Below are positions 16,354 through 26,100 of a stretch of DNA of 64,000 nucleotides, piece by piece. This DNA is from DASRHT01 sp035650355 (GTDB lineage: Bacteria; Chloroflexota; Ktedonobacteria; Ktedonobacterales; Ktedonobacteraceae). The stretch spans positions 100,171 to 164,170 of the forward strand of contig DASRHT010000125.1 of assembly GCA_035650355.1 (NCBI GenBank), given 5' to 3'. The translations under genes were made by a program, and so were the position numbers. The notes beneath the pieces were generated by a model, which was given only the letters and a program-made list of their open reading frames with translations, made no database searches and was not told the origin of the DNA. The stretch's first letter is position 1. Each line of letters starts with the position of its first letter.

Positions 16354-18915
16354 TTAGAAGATGCGACATTCAAGGGCATAGCGAGTAGCCGCACTACGCG
16401 AAGAGACCTCAAGCTTGCGATAAATCGAACCTAGATGAAAGTTGACGGTGCGAGGGCTAATCACCAGGCTTTGTGCAATCTGGGCATCTGTAAGTCCCTG
16501 GGCTACAAGCCGCAATACCTCACGCTCTCGTGGTGTTATCTCAGCAGGTAAAGAACGAGCAGAAAATCCGTTCATCATGGGTGACTTCTCTTCTGGAGAA
16601 AGAGCCGTAGCTTGCCTAAAACGCGTACGGGCCGCCACCGCCTGTTCTGGGGAAATCGCCCGTCCCTTTTCCCAGGCGTCCGCCAGGACATGCTTTTCCA
16701 GCAGCGCGCGAAGAGCGCTGAGTGTGGACTCGTGTTCCTGCTTTTCCAGCTCTGTCATCGACGTGCCCAGATCCTCGCGTAAAGTCTGAGCCGCACTCAA
16801 GAGGAGCGCCGCCCACTGCGCCTCGCCCTGTGCTACTGCGGCTCTAGCCAGCCCCTCCAGATAAATTGGGAGTATCCAGCGGTCATCGATGCGCAGGATG
16901 ATTGCCAGGCTCTCCTCGTAGCGCTCGCATGCCCGGGGGAAATCGCCCATTCTATAAGCAATTTCCCCTAAAGCGCTGAGCGTGTGGGCAACGCCACGCT
17001 GATTTCCGAGCTCTTGAGAGGTCCGTAGACTCTCTTCCTGGAACCTGCGAGCTGCCGGGATATCTTCCTGGAGCAGCGAGACCCATCCGAGCAGGTTAAG
17101 TGCTGTGGCAATGTTATATTGGTCCTCCAACTCTCGGGAGAGAGACAGGCTTTCCTCGATCAATTGACGCGCCTGGGAAGCCTCGCGTTGAAAGAAAGCC
17201 AGAGAAGCGAACCAATAAAGCGTTTCGCTGCGGGCGTCCTTACAGGCTTCCCCTTGAGTAATCTGCAAACTCTCTTCATAAAATGCGCGGGCCGTCTCAG
17301 CGTCCCCTCGCATCCAGGCGAGAGAGCCTGATCGATATAGCGCGTTTGCGATCCCTACCGGGTCGCTCAGTTCACGAAAAATGGTTAGACTTTCCGCGCA
17401 AGTCCTCGCGGCAGCCGAGAAGTCCCCTTGATAGCGGGCCAGCGTTGAGAGAATACACAGAGCCTGGCCCCGGAGCGAGGAGATCTCCCCTGAACAGTGC
17501 TTCAAGGCTCGCTCCAGCAGATCGCGCCCCTCTTTCACATGCCCGCCAATGATCCAGAAGCGTTCCAACGCTTTCCCCAGGCGTAGGGCCATCTGTGTGC
17601 CTTTGTTCGTATCGTGCTCTCCATGAGCGATCAGAAAGCTGAGCGCTTCCCGCAGGTTCTCGTGTTCTCGCTGCAAGCGTTCAAGCCAGCGACGTGGTCG
17701 TGGACCTTTCAATTGAGGCTCGGCCTCCTCGGCCAACCTCAAGTAGTAAATGGTATGCGCCCATTGGACCTGTTCTTGTTCCCCAACGAGGGTGAGTCGC
17801 CGCCATCCATACTCACGCAATGTTCTCAACAAAAACAGTCGCGGTTCCCTGGCTTCCTGCGTGTCGCGAGAGAGCATACTTTTCTCTAACAGAGAAATCA
17901 CCGCCTCCAGGATCTGGTTGGCTTCTTGCTGGTAGCCTGCCAGGGTCCAGGTTGCCTCAAGAGCTTGCAGACTACAGCCGCCCACGAAGACCGAGAGGAA
18001 GCGGAAGAGGTGCTGCTCTCGTGGCATCAAGAGTCGGTAGCTCCACTCTAGCGTCTTCTGCAAGGTCTGGTGCCGCCCAGGTACATCGCGCATGCCCTGG
18101 GTCAGGACCTCAAAGCGATGAGCCAGGCGCTCTAGCAGCATTTGGGGAGAGAGGACCTTCAAGCGCGGAACCACCAGTTCGATTGCCAGAGGGAGGCCAT
18201 CAAGGTGCAGACAAATCTCCGTAATGATGCGACGATTTTCTTCTGTGAGGTCAAACTCAGGGAGAACCGCTCTGGCCCGCTGGACAAAGAGGCTGATTGC
18301 TGGATAGTCGAGGAGGTCCTCTGCGTCGGAAAGCTGCGCCAGATTGGGCAGTGGCAAGGGAGGTACCACAAAGGGATATTCTCCTGAGAGACGCAGCAGC
18401 GCACGGCTGGTCGCCAGGATCTTCAGACCAGGGCAGGACTCAAGCAGTGCCAGCAGGTCCAGGCTGGCATCGAGCACCTGCTCAAGGTTATCGAGCAGTA
18501 AGAGCAGGCACTTGTCCTTGAGGAATGCCTGGACATGTTCCAGGATAGGGCGACTGCCCAGTTCTTGTAACCCGAGTGCCTCGGCGATTGTCGGGATGAC
18601 GTGCTCAGGATTGCTGATGTCCGTAAGGGAGACAAAGCCTACAGGTTGGCTGAAGTCCTGGCTCAGGCGGGTGGCAACCTGCAAGGCGAGACGTGTTTTG
18701 CCTACTCCCCCCGTTCCAGTGAGGGTGAGCAGACGTATTTCTGGACGGCTGAGCAAGGTACATAAGGTGGTGATTTCTTGCTCGCGCCCAACGAACGAGG
18801 TCAACGGGACGGGGAAAGAAAGTCGGTCTTGCAATGCAGTGGTAGGAGCCTGGCAAGACCTGAGCAATTGCTTCTGCACGTAGTGTACTTCTGTAAGATC
18901 GTTCGGAGCCTTCAT
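16354..18915 (-). CDS. STAND-class LuxR regulator (NB-ARC, TPR, LuxR HTH)
   Basis: This 853-residue regulator has a P-loop NTPase at the N-terminus (GTGGVGKT at 67-74; Walker B CLLLLLDNLEQ with Asp142). A winged-helix region and a long array of TPR-like helices rich in A-R-x-x-EESL repeats follow (about 400-720). A C-terminal LuxR/GerE domain reads LPAEITPREREVLRLVAQGLTDAQIAQ and SPRTVNFHLGSIYRKL. This layout is that of the MalT/LAL and AfsR-like activators, which bind ATP and a signal and then oligomerise on DNA. It lies between the second and third assembly lines, 242 bases from the NRPS thioesterase gene. AAGGA precedes the ATG. Three 10-bp direct repeats upstream (19030-19059) may be its own or another regulator's site. 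Confidence 0.93.
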   Translation of the reverse strand: MKAPNDLTEVHYVQKQLLRSCQAPTTALQDRLSFPVPLTSFVGREQEITTLCTLLSRPEIRLLTLTGTGGVGKTRLALQVATRLSQDFSQPVGFVSLTDISNPEHVIPTIAEALGLQELGSRPILEHVQAFLKDKCLLLLLDNLEQVLDASLDLLALLESCPGLKILATSRALLRLSGEYPFVVPPLPLPNLAQLSDAEDLLDYPAISLFVQRARAVLPEFDLTEENRRIITEICLHLDGLPLAIELVVPRLKVLSPQMLLERLAHRFEVLTQGMRDVPGRHQTLQKTLEWSYRLLMPREQHLFRFLSVFVGGCSLQALEATWTLAGYQQEANQILEAVISLLEKSMLSRDTQEAREPRLFLLRTLREYGWRRLTLVGEQEQVQWAHTIYYLRLAEEAEPQLKGPRPRRWLERLQREHENLREALSFLIAHGEHDTNKGTQMALRLGKALERFWIIGGHVKEGRDLLERALKHCSGEISSLRGQALCILSTLARYQGDFSAAARTCAESLTIFRELSDPVGIANALYRSGSLAWMRGDAETARAFYEESLQITQGEACKDARSETLYWFASLAFFQREASQARQLIEESLSLSRELEDQYNIATALNLLGWVSLLQEDIPAARRFQEESLRTSQELGNQRGVAHTLSALGEIAYRMGDFPRACERYEESLAIILRIDDRWILPIYLEGLARAAVAQGEAQWAALLLSAAQTLREDLGTSMTELEKQEHESTLSALRALLEKHVLADAWEKGRAISPEQAVAARTRFRQATALSPEEKSPMMNGFSARSLPAEITPREREVLRLVAQGLTDAQIAQSLVISPRTVNFHLGSIYRKLEVSSRSAATRYALECRIF

Positions 18916-19029
18916 GAGATTTCCTTGATTATGTTCTTCATAACAAAAAAATTACTGTTCTTTATTACTTATGCGCTATGTTACTTTTTCTGTATCTCAT
19001 ATTACCTGTCTCTATCTCTGTCTGAAAAG

Positions 19030-19059
19030 ATCGTCAGGTATCGTTAGGGATCGTCTGTC
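19030..19059. promoter_or_regulatory. Three 10-bp direct repeats upstream of the STAND regulator
   Basis: The units ATCGTCAGGT, ATCGTTAGGG and ATCGTCTGTC start at 19030, 19040 and 19050, a period of about one DNA helical turn. They lie 115 bases upstream of the regulator start codon at 18915. Evenly phased direct repeats are typical of sites for MalT/SARP-type activators that bind as head-to-tail oligomers; the link to any protein here is inference. Confidence 0.55.
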
Positions 19060-19094
19060 TGCAAAAAGGGAGAATTTTGTGATACGACAAGGGA

Positions 19095-19150
19095 TGTTCG
19101 GGGGACACCCCCGCGCCCCCGGCAGGGGAGGTCCCCTGCACCCCCGAACA
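19095..19150. repeat. GC-rich nested palindrome downstream of the NRPS thioesterase gene
   Basis: The outer arms TGTTCGGGGG (19095-19104) and CCCCCGAACA (19141-19150) are perfect complements. An inner hairpin GCAGGGGA (19122-19129) / TCCCCTGC (19132-19139) lies within. It begins seven bases after the stop of the NRPS gene, so it could end or stabilise that transcript. Its core, CCGGCAGGGGA...TCCCCTGCACCCC, is repeated at 33502-33531, which marks a dispersed element. Confidence 0.75.
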
Positions 19151-19157
19151 TTAGTTG

Positions 19158-22100
19158 TTATATGTTAGTTGTTGTGCCGAGATTGTAGCTCACCAGACTT
19201 TGGAGCTGTGTAGCGAGGTTATGCACATGCGGCTCGTTGATCATAGTATTATGATAGCCAGAGATCGGACGGATATCCAGGGGGAGGAGCGAAAATTGTT
19301 GCCATCCCTGATCCTCAGTAATCTTGTTCTCATCCTCTAAACCATCGATCTCCGTCGCGCGGAAGAGGACAATACGCCCTGAATAGGGGCGAGCATGATA
19401 GCGATGAGTAGCTCGTAGCCGTCGCGCAAAAAGCTCGACCTGCTCCCTTAACCAATCCTTCTCCATTACGAGCAGTTCAACATTCGCCGCGCTCAATAGC
19501 TCCATCGCATGCTCCAGTTGTTGCTCAAACGATAACCCCTGCAGCTCGTTGTAGACATCCTGGATCGTCTTGCCGCTCGCTTTGCGTAACGCCTCACCAA
19601 CGATAGTCGCGAGCAGTTCAGTCGGCTGCTGTAGCTTCATGCTCTCTCTGTCGGGCGAAGCTCCATCCAGGATTGCCAGTAACGCGACTTCCTGTTCTAC
19701 GGCCTTTAATTGCTGTGCCATCTCGAAGGCGACGATGCCGCCAAAAGAATACCCGCCCAGATAGTACGGCCCCTCTGGCTGCACTGCCCGGATCGCCTCA
19801 ATATAGCCTGCCGCCATCTCCTCTATCGATCTCTCCGGCGCATCCCGATGATAGATGTCAAGATCCTGCAAGCCATAAAACGGCTGGTCCTCAGGCAGAT
19901 GAGACGCGAGCCTGTAGTAACAGGCGACCTGCCCATTGGCCGGATGTACAAAGAAAAGCGGCGGTAGTGAGCCACCGGGGCGTATAGCCACCAGCGGAAC
20001 CTGTGGCACGGCCTCTTTGCTGCGCAGGGTCGCGGCTAGATGGGCAATCGAGCCATGCTCAAAGATGGCCGAGAGAGCCATCTGTACGCGCAGACGCTTC
20101 TGAATCTCAGACATCAAACGGACTGCTAAAAGCGAGTGACCGCCCACGGCGAAAAAGTCGTCAAGAATACCGATTGGTCGCACATTCAGCAGCTCTTCAT
20201 AGATCTGCACAAGCTGCATCTCGAAGGTATCGCGCGGCGGTTGATAGACGCTCGTCGCCTCCGTGGTACGGCCTGGCGATGGCGCCGGCAACTTTCGCTG
20301 GTCAACCTTGCCATTGGGCGAGAGTGGAAGCGCATCCATTACGACCAGGGCTGCTGGCACCATATAGTGGGGCAATTTCCCGCGCAGGTAGTCCTGCACT
20401 CTGTCAGGATCGATCTGCCGTCCCGCTTTAGGCATCAGGTAAGACACCAGACGTTTATCGCCGGGAACATCCTCGCGTGCCACGACAACGCTATGCTCAA
20501 TCTCTTCAAGCTGGTCGAGAACAGCCTCAATCTCACCCAGCTCGATCCGAAAACCCCGCAGCTTCGTCTGATTGTCCAGGCGTCCCAGGAACTCGACCTG
20601 CCCATTAGCGTGCCAGCAGGTCAGGTCGCCCGTTTTATAAAGCCTTGCCCCTGGTGCCTGGGCAAAGGGATGCGGCACAAATCGCTCTGCCGTCAGGTCA
20701 GGACGTCCCAGATAGCCCCTGGCAAGCCCGGTACCGCCAATATAAAGCTCACCTGGCACACCGACAGGAAGAGGACGCAAAAGGGAGTCCAGAATGTAAA
20801 GCTGCATATTGGCAATGGGGCTACCGATGGTTGGTCGGTTACCATCCGGCAGACACAGGCCCGCGCTGGCGCACACCGTCGTCTCCGTAGGACCATAGGC
20901 ATTGTAGAAATGCCTTTCTCGACCCCACTTCAGGACAAGCTCAGCCGGACAGGCTTCTCCCGCAGCAATGACAGTCTCCAACTCCGGCAACTCGGTATAG
21001 GGCTGTGCTGTCAGCACTGAAGGCGTCAGCGTCGCCGTGGTAATGCCATAAGTGCGCAAGATCTCCTGTAAGCCCGGTCCCGGCAGCAATTCCTCTTTGT
21101 GCGCCAGGACGAGTGTCGTGCCCATACCCACAGACATGACGGTCTCCCAGACCGAGGCGTCAAAGCTCAAAGAGGAGTATTGCACAGCGCGCTTCCCCTT
21201 TTGCTGTCCAAATGCCCGCGCCCCAGCCCCCACCAAATTACAAAGGCCGCGATGCCCAACCATCACCCCTTTCGAGCGACCGGTAGAGCCGGAGGTATAA
21301 ATGACGTAGGCCAGATTATCCAGATGTAACCGGGCTTGCACCGGTTGCGCCGGTTGCGCTTCAGCGACAACATCCTCGATGAAAACCAGAGGCACCGATT
21401 GCGCCTCGAAACGTGTGGCTAGCTGCTGCTGCGTGATGAGTATAGCAACATGGGCATCTTCACACATATACGCCAGGCGATCCTGGGGATAAGCCGGGTC
21501 AAGAGGAACATACGCCCCTCCAGCGTAAAGCACCCCGAGCACTGCAATGATCATTTCCAGTGAGCGATCAACGCAGATCCCTACCAGCGTTTCGGGTCCT
21601 ACTGCTGCCTGTTGCAGACGATACGCCAGCCGTTGCGCCAATGAATCCAGCGCGGCATAGGTCAGATGCTGGTTGCGGGACGCAAAAACCAGCGCGACCG
21701 CAGCGGGATGTTCCTCTACTTGCGCTTTGAACAGGTCTATAATGCTTGTCGCCTCAGGATGCGGCAGCACATTGTCGTTCCAGTCCCGCAACATCATCTG
21801 CTCCTCATCCCGGGTCAATAAGCTAAGGGCTGCAAGAGGCTGCATAGGATCGGCCAGCATTTTTTCTAGCAATGTACGCATATGTCCCAGCATACGCGTC
21901 ATAGTATCCAGGGCAAAACGCTCCTGGTCATAGGTCAGCGTCAATACAAACTGCTCGGCCATACCAGCCGCCAGCACCAGAGGATAGGCAGAATTCCCAA
22001 CCGAGGCTGGGACAGGCTCTACGAGTACATTTCCCATTACCTGCCTGACATTGCCATCTGCGCTATAGTTGGCGAAAGCAACAATGCTCTCAAAAAGCGG

Positions 22101-23156
22101 CTCCTCGCGCGAGACCCCGCTCCAACGCAGAATATCCCCGAGGGAACAATGCTCAAACTGGCGAGCATCCAGTTGCTGATCCTGCAATGCGTGCAGCCAG
22201 GGAAGGATCTTGCTCTTTTGGTCGATCTTTACCCTTGTCGGCAGCGTATTGATAAAAAGTCCGACCATCGAGTCGATCCCATCAACCTCGCCAGGACGAC
22301 CCGCAACCACCGAGCCAAACACAACATCTTGATCGCCGCTATAACAACTGATTAAGTAGGCCCAGGCCGCCTGCACCAGCGTATTGGCGGTAATCAGATA
22401 GTGCTGTTTGAACGTCTCCATGTGCGCTGTCGCCTGGGGGCTCAACGCCAGTTGCACCTCACGGCAATTGACGCTCCGCTTTGTCTTGTCTGCGGGGGTG
22501 TGATCAACGCGCAATCTGTTGGCTGACTGGAAGCCCGCCAGCGTCTCATGCCAGTATTGTTCCGCCTGTGCAGTATCTTGCCGTTGCTGCCAGGTAATAT
22601 AGTTTTTATAGGGCTGATTGGTGGGCAAATGAGCTGATGTGCCTGCCAGCCCCGCTTCATAGAGTGCCGAGACTTCACGCAGCACAAGATCACTGCTCCA
22701 CCCATCCAGCAAGATATGGTGGTAGCTCCAGATGAGATGATGAACATCATCAGACAGGCGCACCAGGATCAGGCGAAAAAGCGGAGCCTTTTTCAGATTC
22801 CCTCCCCGCGCGAAGTCATCTTGCAGCAGTTGCGAGAGCCGCTCCTCGCGTTCGTCAGCAGCATAATCGCTCCAGTCGTATTCCGTCCACGGCAGCTCAC
22901 ACTCGCGCCAGACGATCTGTAGCGGCTGCTTGACATCCTCCCATCTGAACTGAGTGCGCAGAATGGCATGCCTGGCGAGCACCTGGCTCCATGCGGCACG
23001 AAGCAAGCGGGAATCCAGATCGCCACGTAGTATATATCGTTGTTGCACAAAGTCGGTATTCACACCGCTATGATAAAGCGCATCAAACAACATCCCCTGC
23101 TGCATCGGGGCCAGGGGATAGATTGCTTCAATGGCAACCTTTGTTTGTCCTTTCAT
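19158..23156 (-). CDS. NRPS termination module, C-A-PCP-TE, Phe-type
   Basis: This 1332-residue protein has a C domain about 10-440 with HHILLDG (His146, His147, Asp151). The A domain (about 460-970) has TSGSTGRSKG, NAYGPTETT and YKTGD. The PCP has Ser1008 in VGGHSLLAV and the thioesterase has Ser1137 in GGYSFGG. Reading the GrsA specificity positions gives DAWTIAAVCK, differing from the GrsA/TycA phenylalanine code at one position, so phenylalanine or a related aromatic is predicted. The C domain follows the epimerization domain of the preceding protein and should accept a D-configured or unusual donor. The TE makes this the last protein of the second line, releasing by hydrolysis or cyclisation. 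It starts two bases after the stop of the upstream NRPS. Confidence 0.95.
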   Translation of the reverse strand: MKGQTKVAIEAIYPLAPMQQGMLFDALYHSGVNTDFVQQRYILRGDLDSRLLRAAWSQVLARHAILRTQFRWEDVKQPLQIVWRECELPWTEYDWSDYAADEREERLSQLLQDDFARGGNLKKAPLFRLILVRLSDDVHHLIWSYHHILLDGWSSDLVLREVSALYEAGLAGTSAHLPTNQPYKNYITWQQRQDTAQAEQYWHETLAGFQSANRLRVDHTPADKTKRSVNCREVQLALSPQATAHMETFKQHYLITANTLVQAAWAYLISCYSGDQDVVFGSVVAGRPGEVDGIDSMVGLFINTLPTRVKIDQKSKILPWLHALQDQQLDARQFEHCSLGDILRWSGVSREEPLFESIVAFANYSADGNVRQVMGNVLVEPVPASVGNSAYPLVLAAGMAEQFVLTLTYDQERFALDTMTRMLGHMRTLLEKMLADPMQPLAALSLLTRDEEQMMLRDWNDNVLPHPEATSIIDLFKAQVEEHPAAVALVFASRNQHLTYAALDSLAQRLAYRLQQAAVGPETLVGICVDRSLEMIIAVLGVLYAGGAYVPLDPAYPQDRLAYMCEDAHVAILITQQQLATRFEAQSVPLVFIEDVVAEAQPAQPVQARLHLDNLAYVIYTSGSTGRSKGVMVGHRGLCNLVGAGARAFGQQKGKRAVQYSSLSFDASVWETVMSVGMGTTLVLAHKEELLPGPGLQEILRTYGITTATLTPSVLTAQPYTELPELETVIAAGEACPAELVLKWGRERHFYNAYGPTETTVCASAGLCLPDGNRPTIGSPIANMQLYILDSLLRPLPVGVPGELYIGGTGLARGYLGRPDLTAERFVPHPFAQAPGARLYKTGDLTCWHANGQVEFLGRLDNQTKLRGFRIELGEIEAVLDQLEEIEHSVVVAREDVPGDKRLVSYLMPKAGRQIDPDRVQDYLRGKLPHYMVPAALVVMDALPLSPNGKVDQRKLPAPSPGRTTEATSVYQPPRDTFEMQLVQIYEELLNVRPIGILDDFFAVGGHSLLAVRLMSEIQKRLRVQMALSAIFEHGSIAHLAATLRSKEAVPQVPLVAIRPGGSLPPLFFVHPANGQVACYYRLASHLPEDQPFYGLQDLDIYHRDAPERSIEEMAAGYIEAIRAVQPEGPYYLGGYSFGGIVAFEMAQQLKAVEQEVALLAILDGASPDRESMKLQQPTELLATIVGEALRKASGKTIQDVYNELQGLSFEQQLEHAMELLSAANVELLVMEKDWLREQVELFARRLRATHRYHARPYSGRIVLFRATEIDGLEDENKITEDQGWQQFSLLPLDIRPISGYHNTMINEPHVHNLATQLQSLVSYNLGTTTNI

Positions 23157-23160
23157 CTCA

Positions 23161-26100
23161 CTAAGACTCCATCTCCTGATAGACGCTTGTTAGTATGCTA
23201 TCCAATTCGGACTGGTCCAGATCGGCCTCTGGGAAATCCTGAGGAGTGAAACGTTCTTCTTGCTGAGTTTGGCAGTGAGCAATCATGGTCCTCAACGCCT
23301 CTCGATACCACTCAAGAAGCTGCTCTATCGTCGTCGAGAGGTAACATCGTTCGCTATACGCCACCGTGATGTGCAGGCAGCCATCTGTCACCTGACCATC
23401 GAAGGCAAGCAGATGAGCGCGCGGGCTATCGGGATGGAGAGCCGAGCTGCTCACGTCGTCGCCGGGCACCAGGAGCGCGTCTTTGTCCAGCACAGACGCT
23501 GAACGTCCCCGGTAGTTGAACACGATCTCACTCTGCGGCAAGCCTGCTAACCGCTGCCGCACCTCCTCGCTCTGACTCTTATAACGCAAGAGACCATAGC
23601 CAATCCCGCCATGCGGTACGGCCCGGATCTGCTCTTTGATCTGCGTCAACACCTCTTCCGTCTTTTGCTGCTGCCTGATATCCAGACACAGGGGAACCAG
23701 TGTTGTAAACCAGCCCACTGTGCGCGAGAGATCACAACCTTCGATGATATCCTCCCGTCCATGTCCCTCCAGATCCACCAGCAAAGTGCGCGACCGCGTC
23801 CAGCGTGCATACATTTCGGCCAGCGCAGCCAGCAGCACCTCGTGAACAAGCATACGGTAGACTCGGGAGACCTCGTGCAGCAGAGCATGCGTCTCTTGCT
23901 CATCCAACGCTATGGAAAGCATGCGTGTATGTTGCTCTGTGTTCTCGCCGTGGGGCATATCTAGCGGAAGCGGCTTGACCTGATCCCAGGGACGACCAAA
24001 CCAGTAGGTACGTTCGCGCATCAGCCGCAGCGAAAGAGCATAAGCTTCCAGACGCGTCGCCCATAACGGAAAGGATGTGTGTACCGGCGCCAATTGAACA
24101 GGCGTGCCCGCCTGGAGTTGACGATAAATCTGCTGCCAGTCACTCAAGAGAATATGCCAGGAAGTAATATCCACCACGAGATGATGGAGCACGAAAAGCA
24201 GGTACTGCGGCTGGTCCGAGCCAACGTCAAAGAGCGCCACGCGCAAGAGAGGCCCTTTGTCCAAGCTCAAGCTGGTCTGGAGATGGGCAACGCGCTCCTG
24301 AATCCAGACTCCCGGTTCTTCTTGCGCTACCTTTGGGCGGGAGAAGATGCTCAGCGGCAATTCATGCTCAAGCTCAAGCGCGACACATTTTTGTCTCCAC
24401 TCGTTGCCTTCCTGGTAAAAGCGCAGGCGTAGGGCATCATGCGCTTCTAGCAAGAGACGCAGGCTCGAATGGAGCAGGGACGGGTCAAGTGGCTCTCTCA
24501 CGCGGAAGAGGAAAGACTGATTCCAATGATTGGTAGCGGGCAGGCGACGTTCAAAGAACCAGCATTGCACCGGAGTCAGCGGCACGGTTGCGCTGACCTG
24601 CTGCGACTGCATCGGCGTTTCTGAGTCTGGAGCTGTTTGCCCAAGAGCCTGCCCCAGTTCAGCGATGGTTTGATGCCGGAACAGATCGCGCACCGTCAGA
24701 TGCATGCCAGCTTGCCGCGCTCGCGCCACAACGCGGACGCTAAGAATCGAGTCCCCGCCTAACGAAAAGAAAGGATCGTGAATCCCAACATGCTCAACAT
24801 GCAAGACCTGCTGCCAGATCCGTGCCAGTTGCCGTTCTATCTTGTTGCGCGGTTCGGCATAGCTCTCCGTATGTGGCTGGAGCAATCCTGCGGGATCAGG
24901 CAGCGCGCGACGATCCACCTTGCCGTTTGGCGTCAGGGGCAGAGCCTCCAGTGAGATAACCTGCGCTGGCACCATGTAGTCCGGCAACTGCCGACGCAAA
25001 AAGTCCTGCACCTCGGAGGTAGATAGCGTAACTGCTCCTTGCTCTCCGCCTGCCACCACAATATAGGCGACAAGCCGTTTATGAGCGGCAACGCCTTCCT
25101 GAGCTACCACCACGGCCTCTCGGATCAGAGGATGCTGCCTCAGTACCGTTTCGATCTCTCCAGGCTCAATGCGGAAGCCGCGAATCTTGACCTGGAAGTC
25201 TATCCGTCCGCGATATTCCAGGCAGCCATCCGTTCGATAGCGGACACGGTCGCCGGTCAGGTAGAGACGAGAGCCGGGTTCTTGCCCAAACGGATCAGGG
25301 ATAAAGCGTTCCGCCGTCAGTGCTGGCTGTTTCATATAGCCACGGGACAGGCCCAGACCTCCCAGGTACAATTGTCCCTCCACGCCTACGGGAACCGGGC
25401 GCAGGGCAGCATCCAGCACATAGGTCTGGGTGTTGGCGATGGGATGCCCCAATGTGATAGCATGCGCGTCGATAATCTGCGAGCTTGTGGACCAGATCGT
25501 GGTTTCCGTTGGGCCATACATGTTCCACACGGTCTTACACCTGGATAGAAGCTGCTGCGCCAGATCGGGGGCGAGGGTCTCACCCCCGCACAGCGCCAGC
25601 AAATCTGGCTTGCCGGACCAACCACTGCTCAGCAGCATGCGCCACGTTGTCGGCGTTGCTTGCAAAATGGTAGCATCCACCGATGAGAGCAATTGTGCTA
25701 ACTGATAGCCATCGGCGACCGCTTCATGACTGGCTATGACCACACGAGCTCCCACCATCAGGGGCAGATAAAGCTCCAGCGCGGCAATATCAAAGGCAAT
25801 GGTCGTAATCGCCAGCCAGACATCAGTGCTATCAATGGCTATCTGCTGTCGCATTGCTTGCAAAAAGTTATGCACAGCACGATGCGCGATCTGCACGCCT
25901 TTAGGCTTGCCGGTTGAGCCGGAGGTATAAATTACATATGCCAGGTTATCCGCGCACGCCAGTTCGTCCAGCGGTGCGGTATCCTCCTCTTCAATCACCT
26001 GCCAATCGCAGTCCAGGCAGATAGCCTGCGCCTCTCCTGGTGGCAATTGCGCTAGTAAAGCCTCCTGGGTGAGGATCAGAGGGCAGGCTGCATCGGCCAG

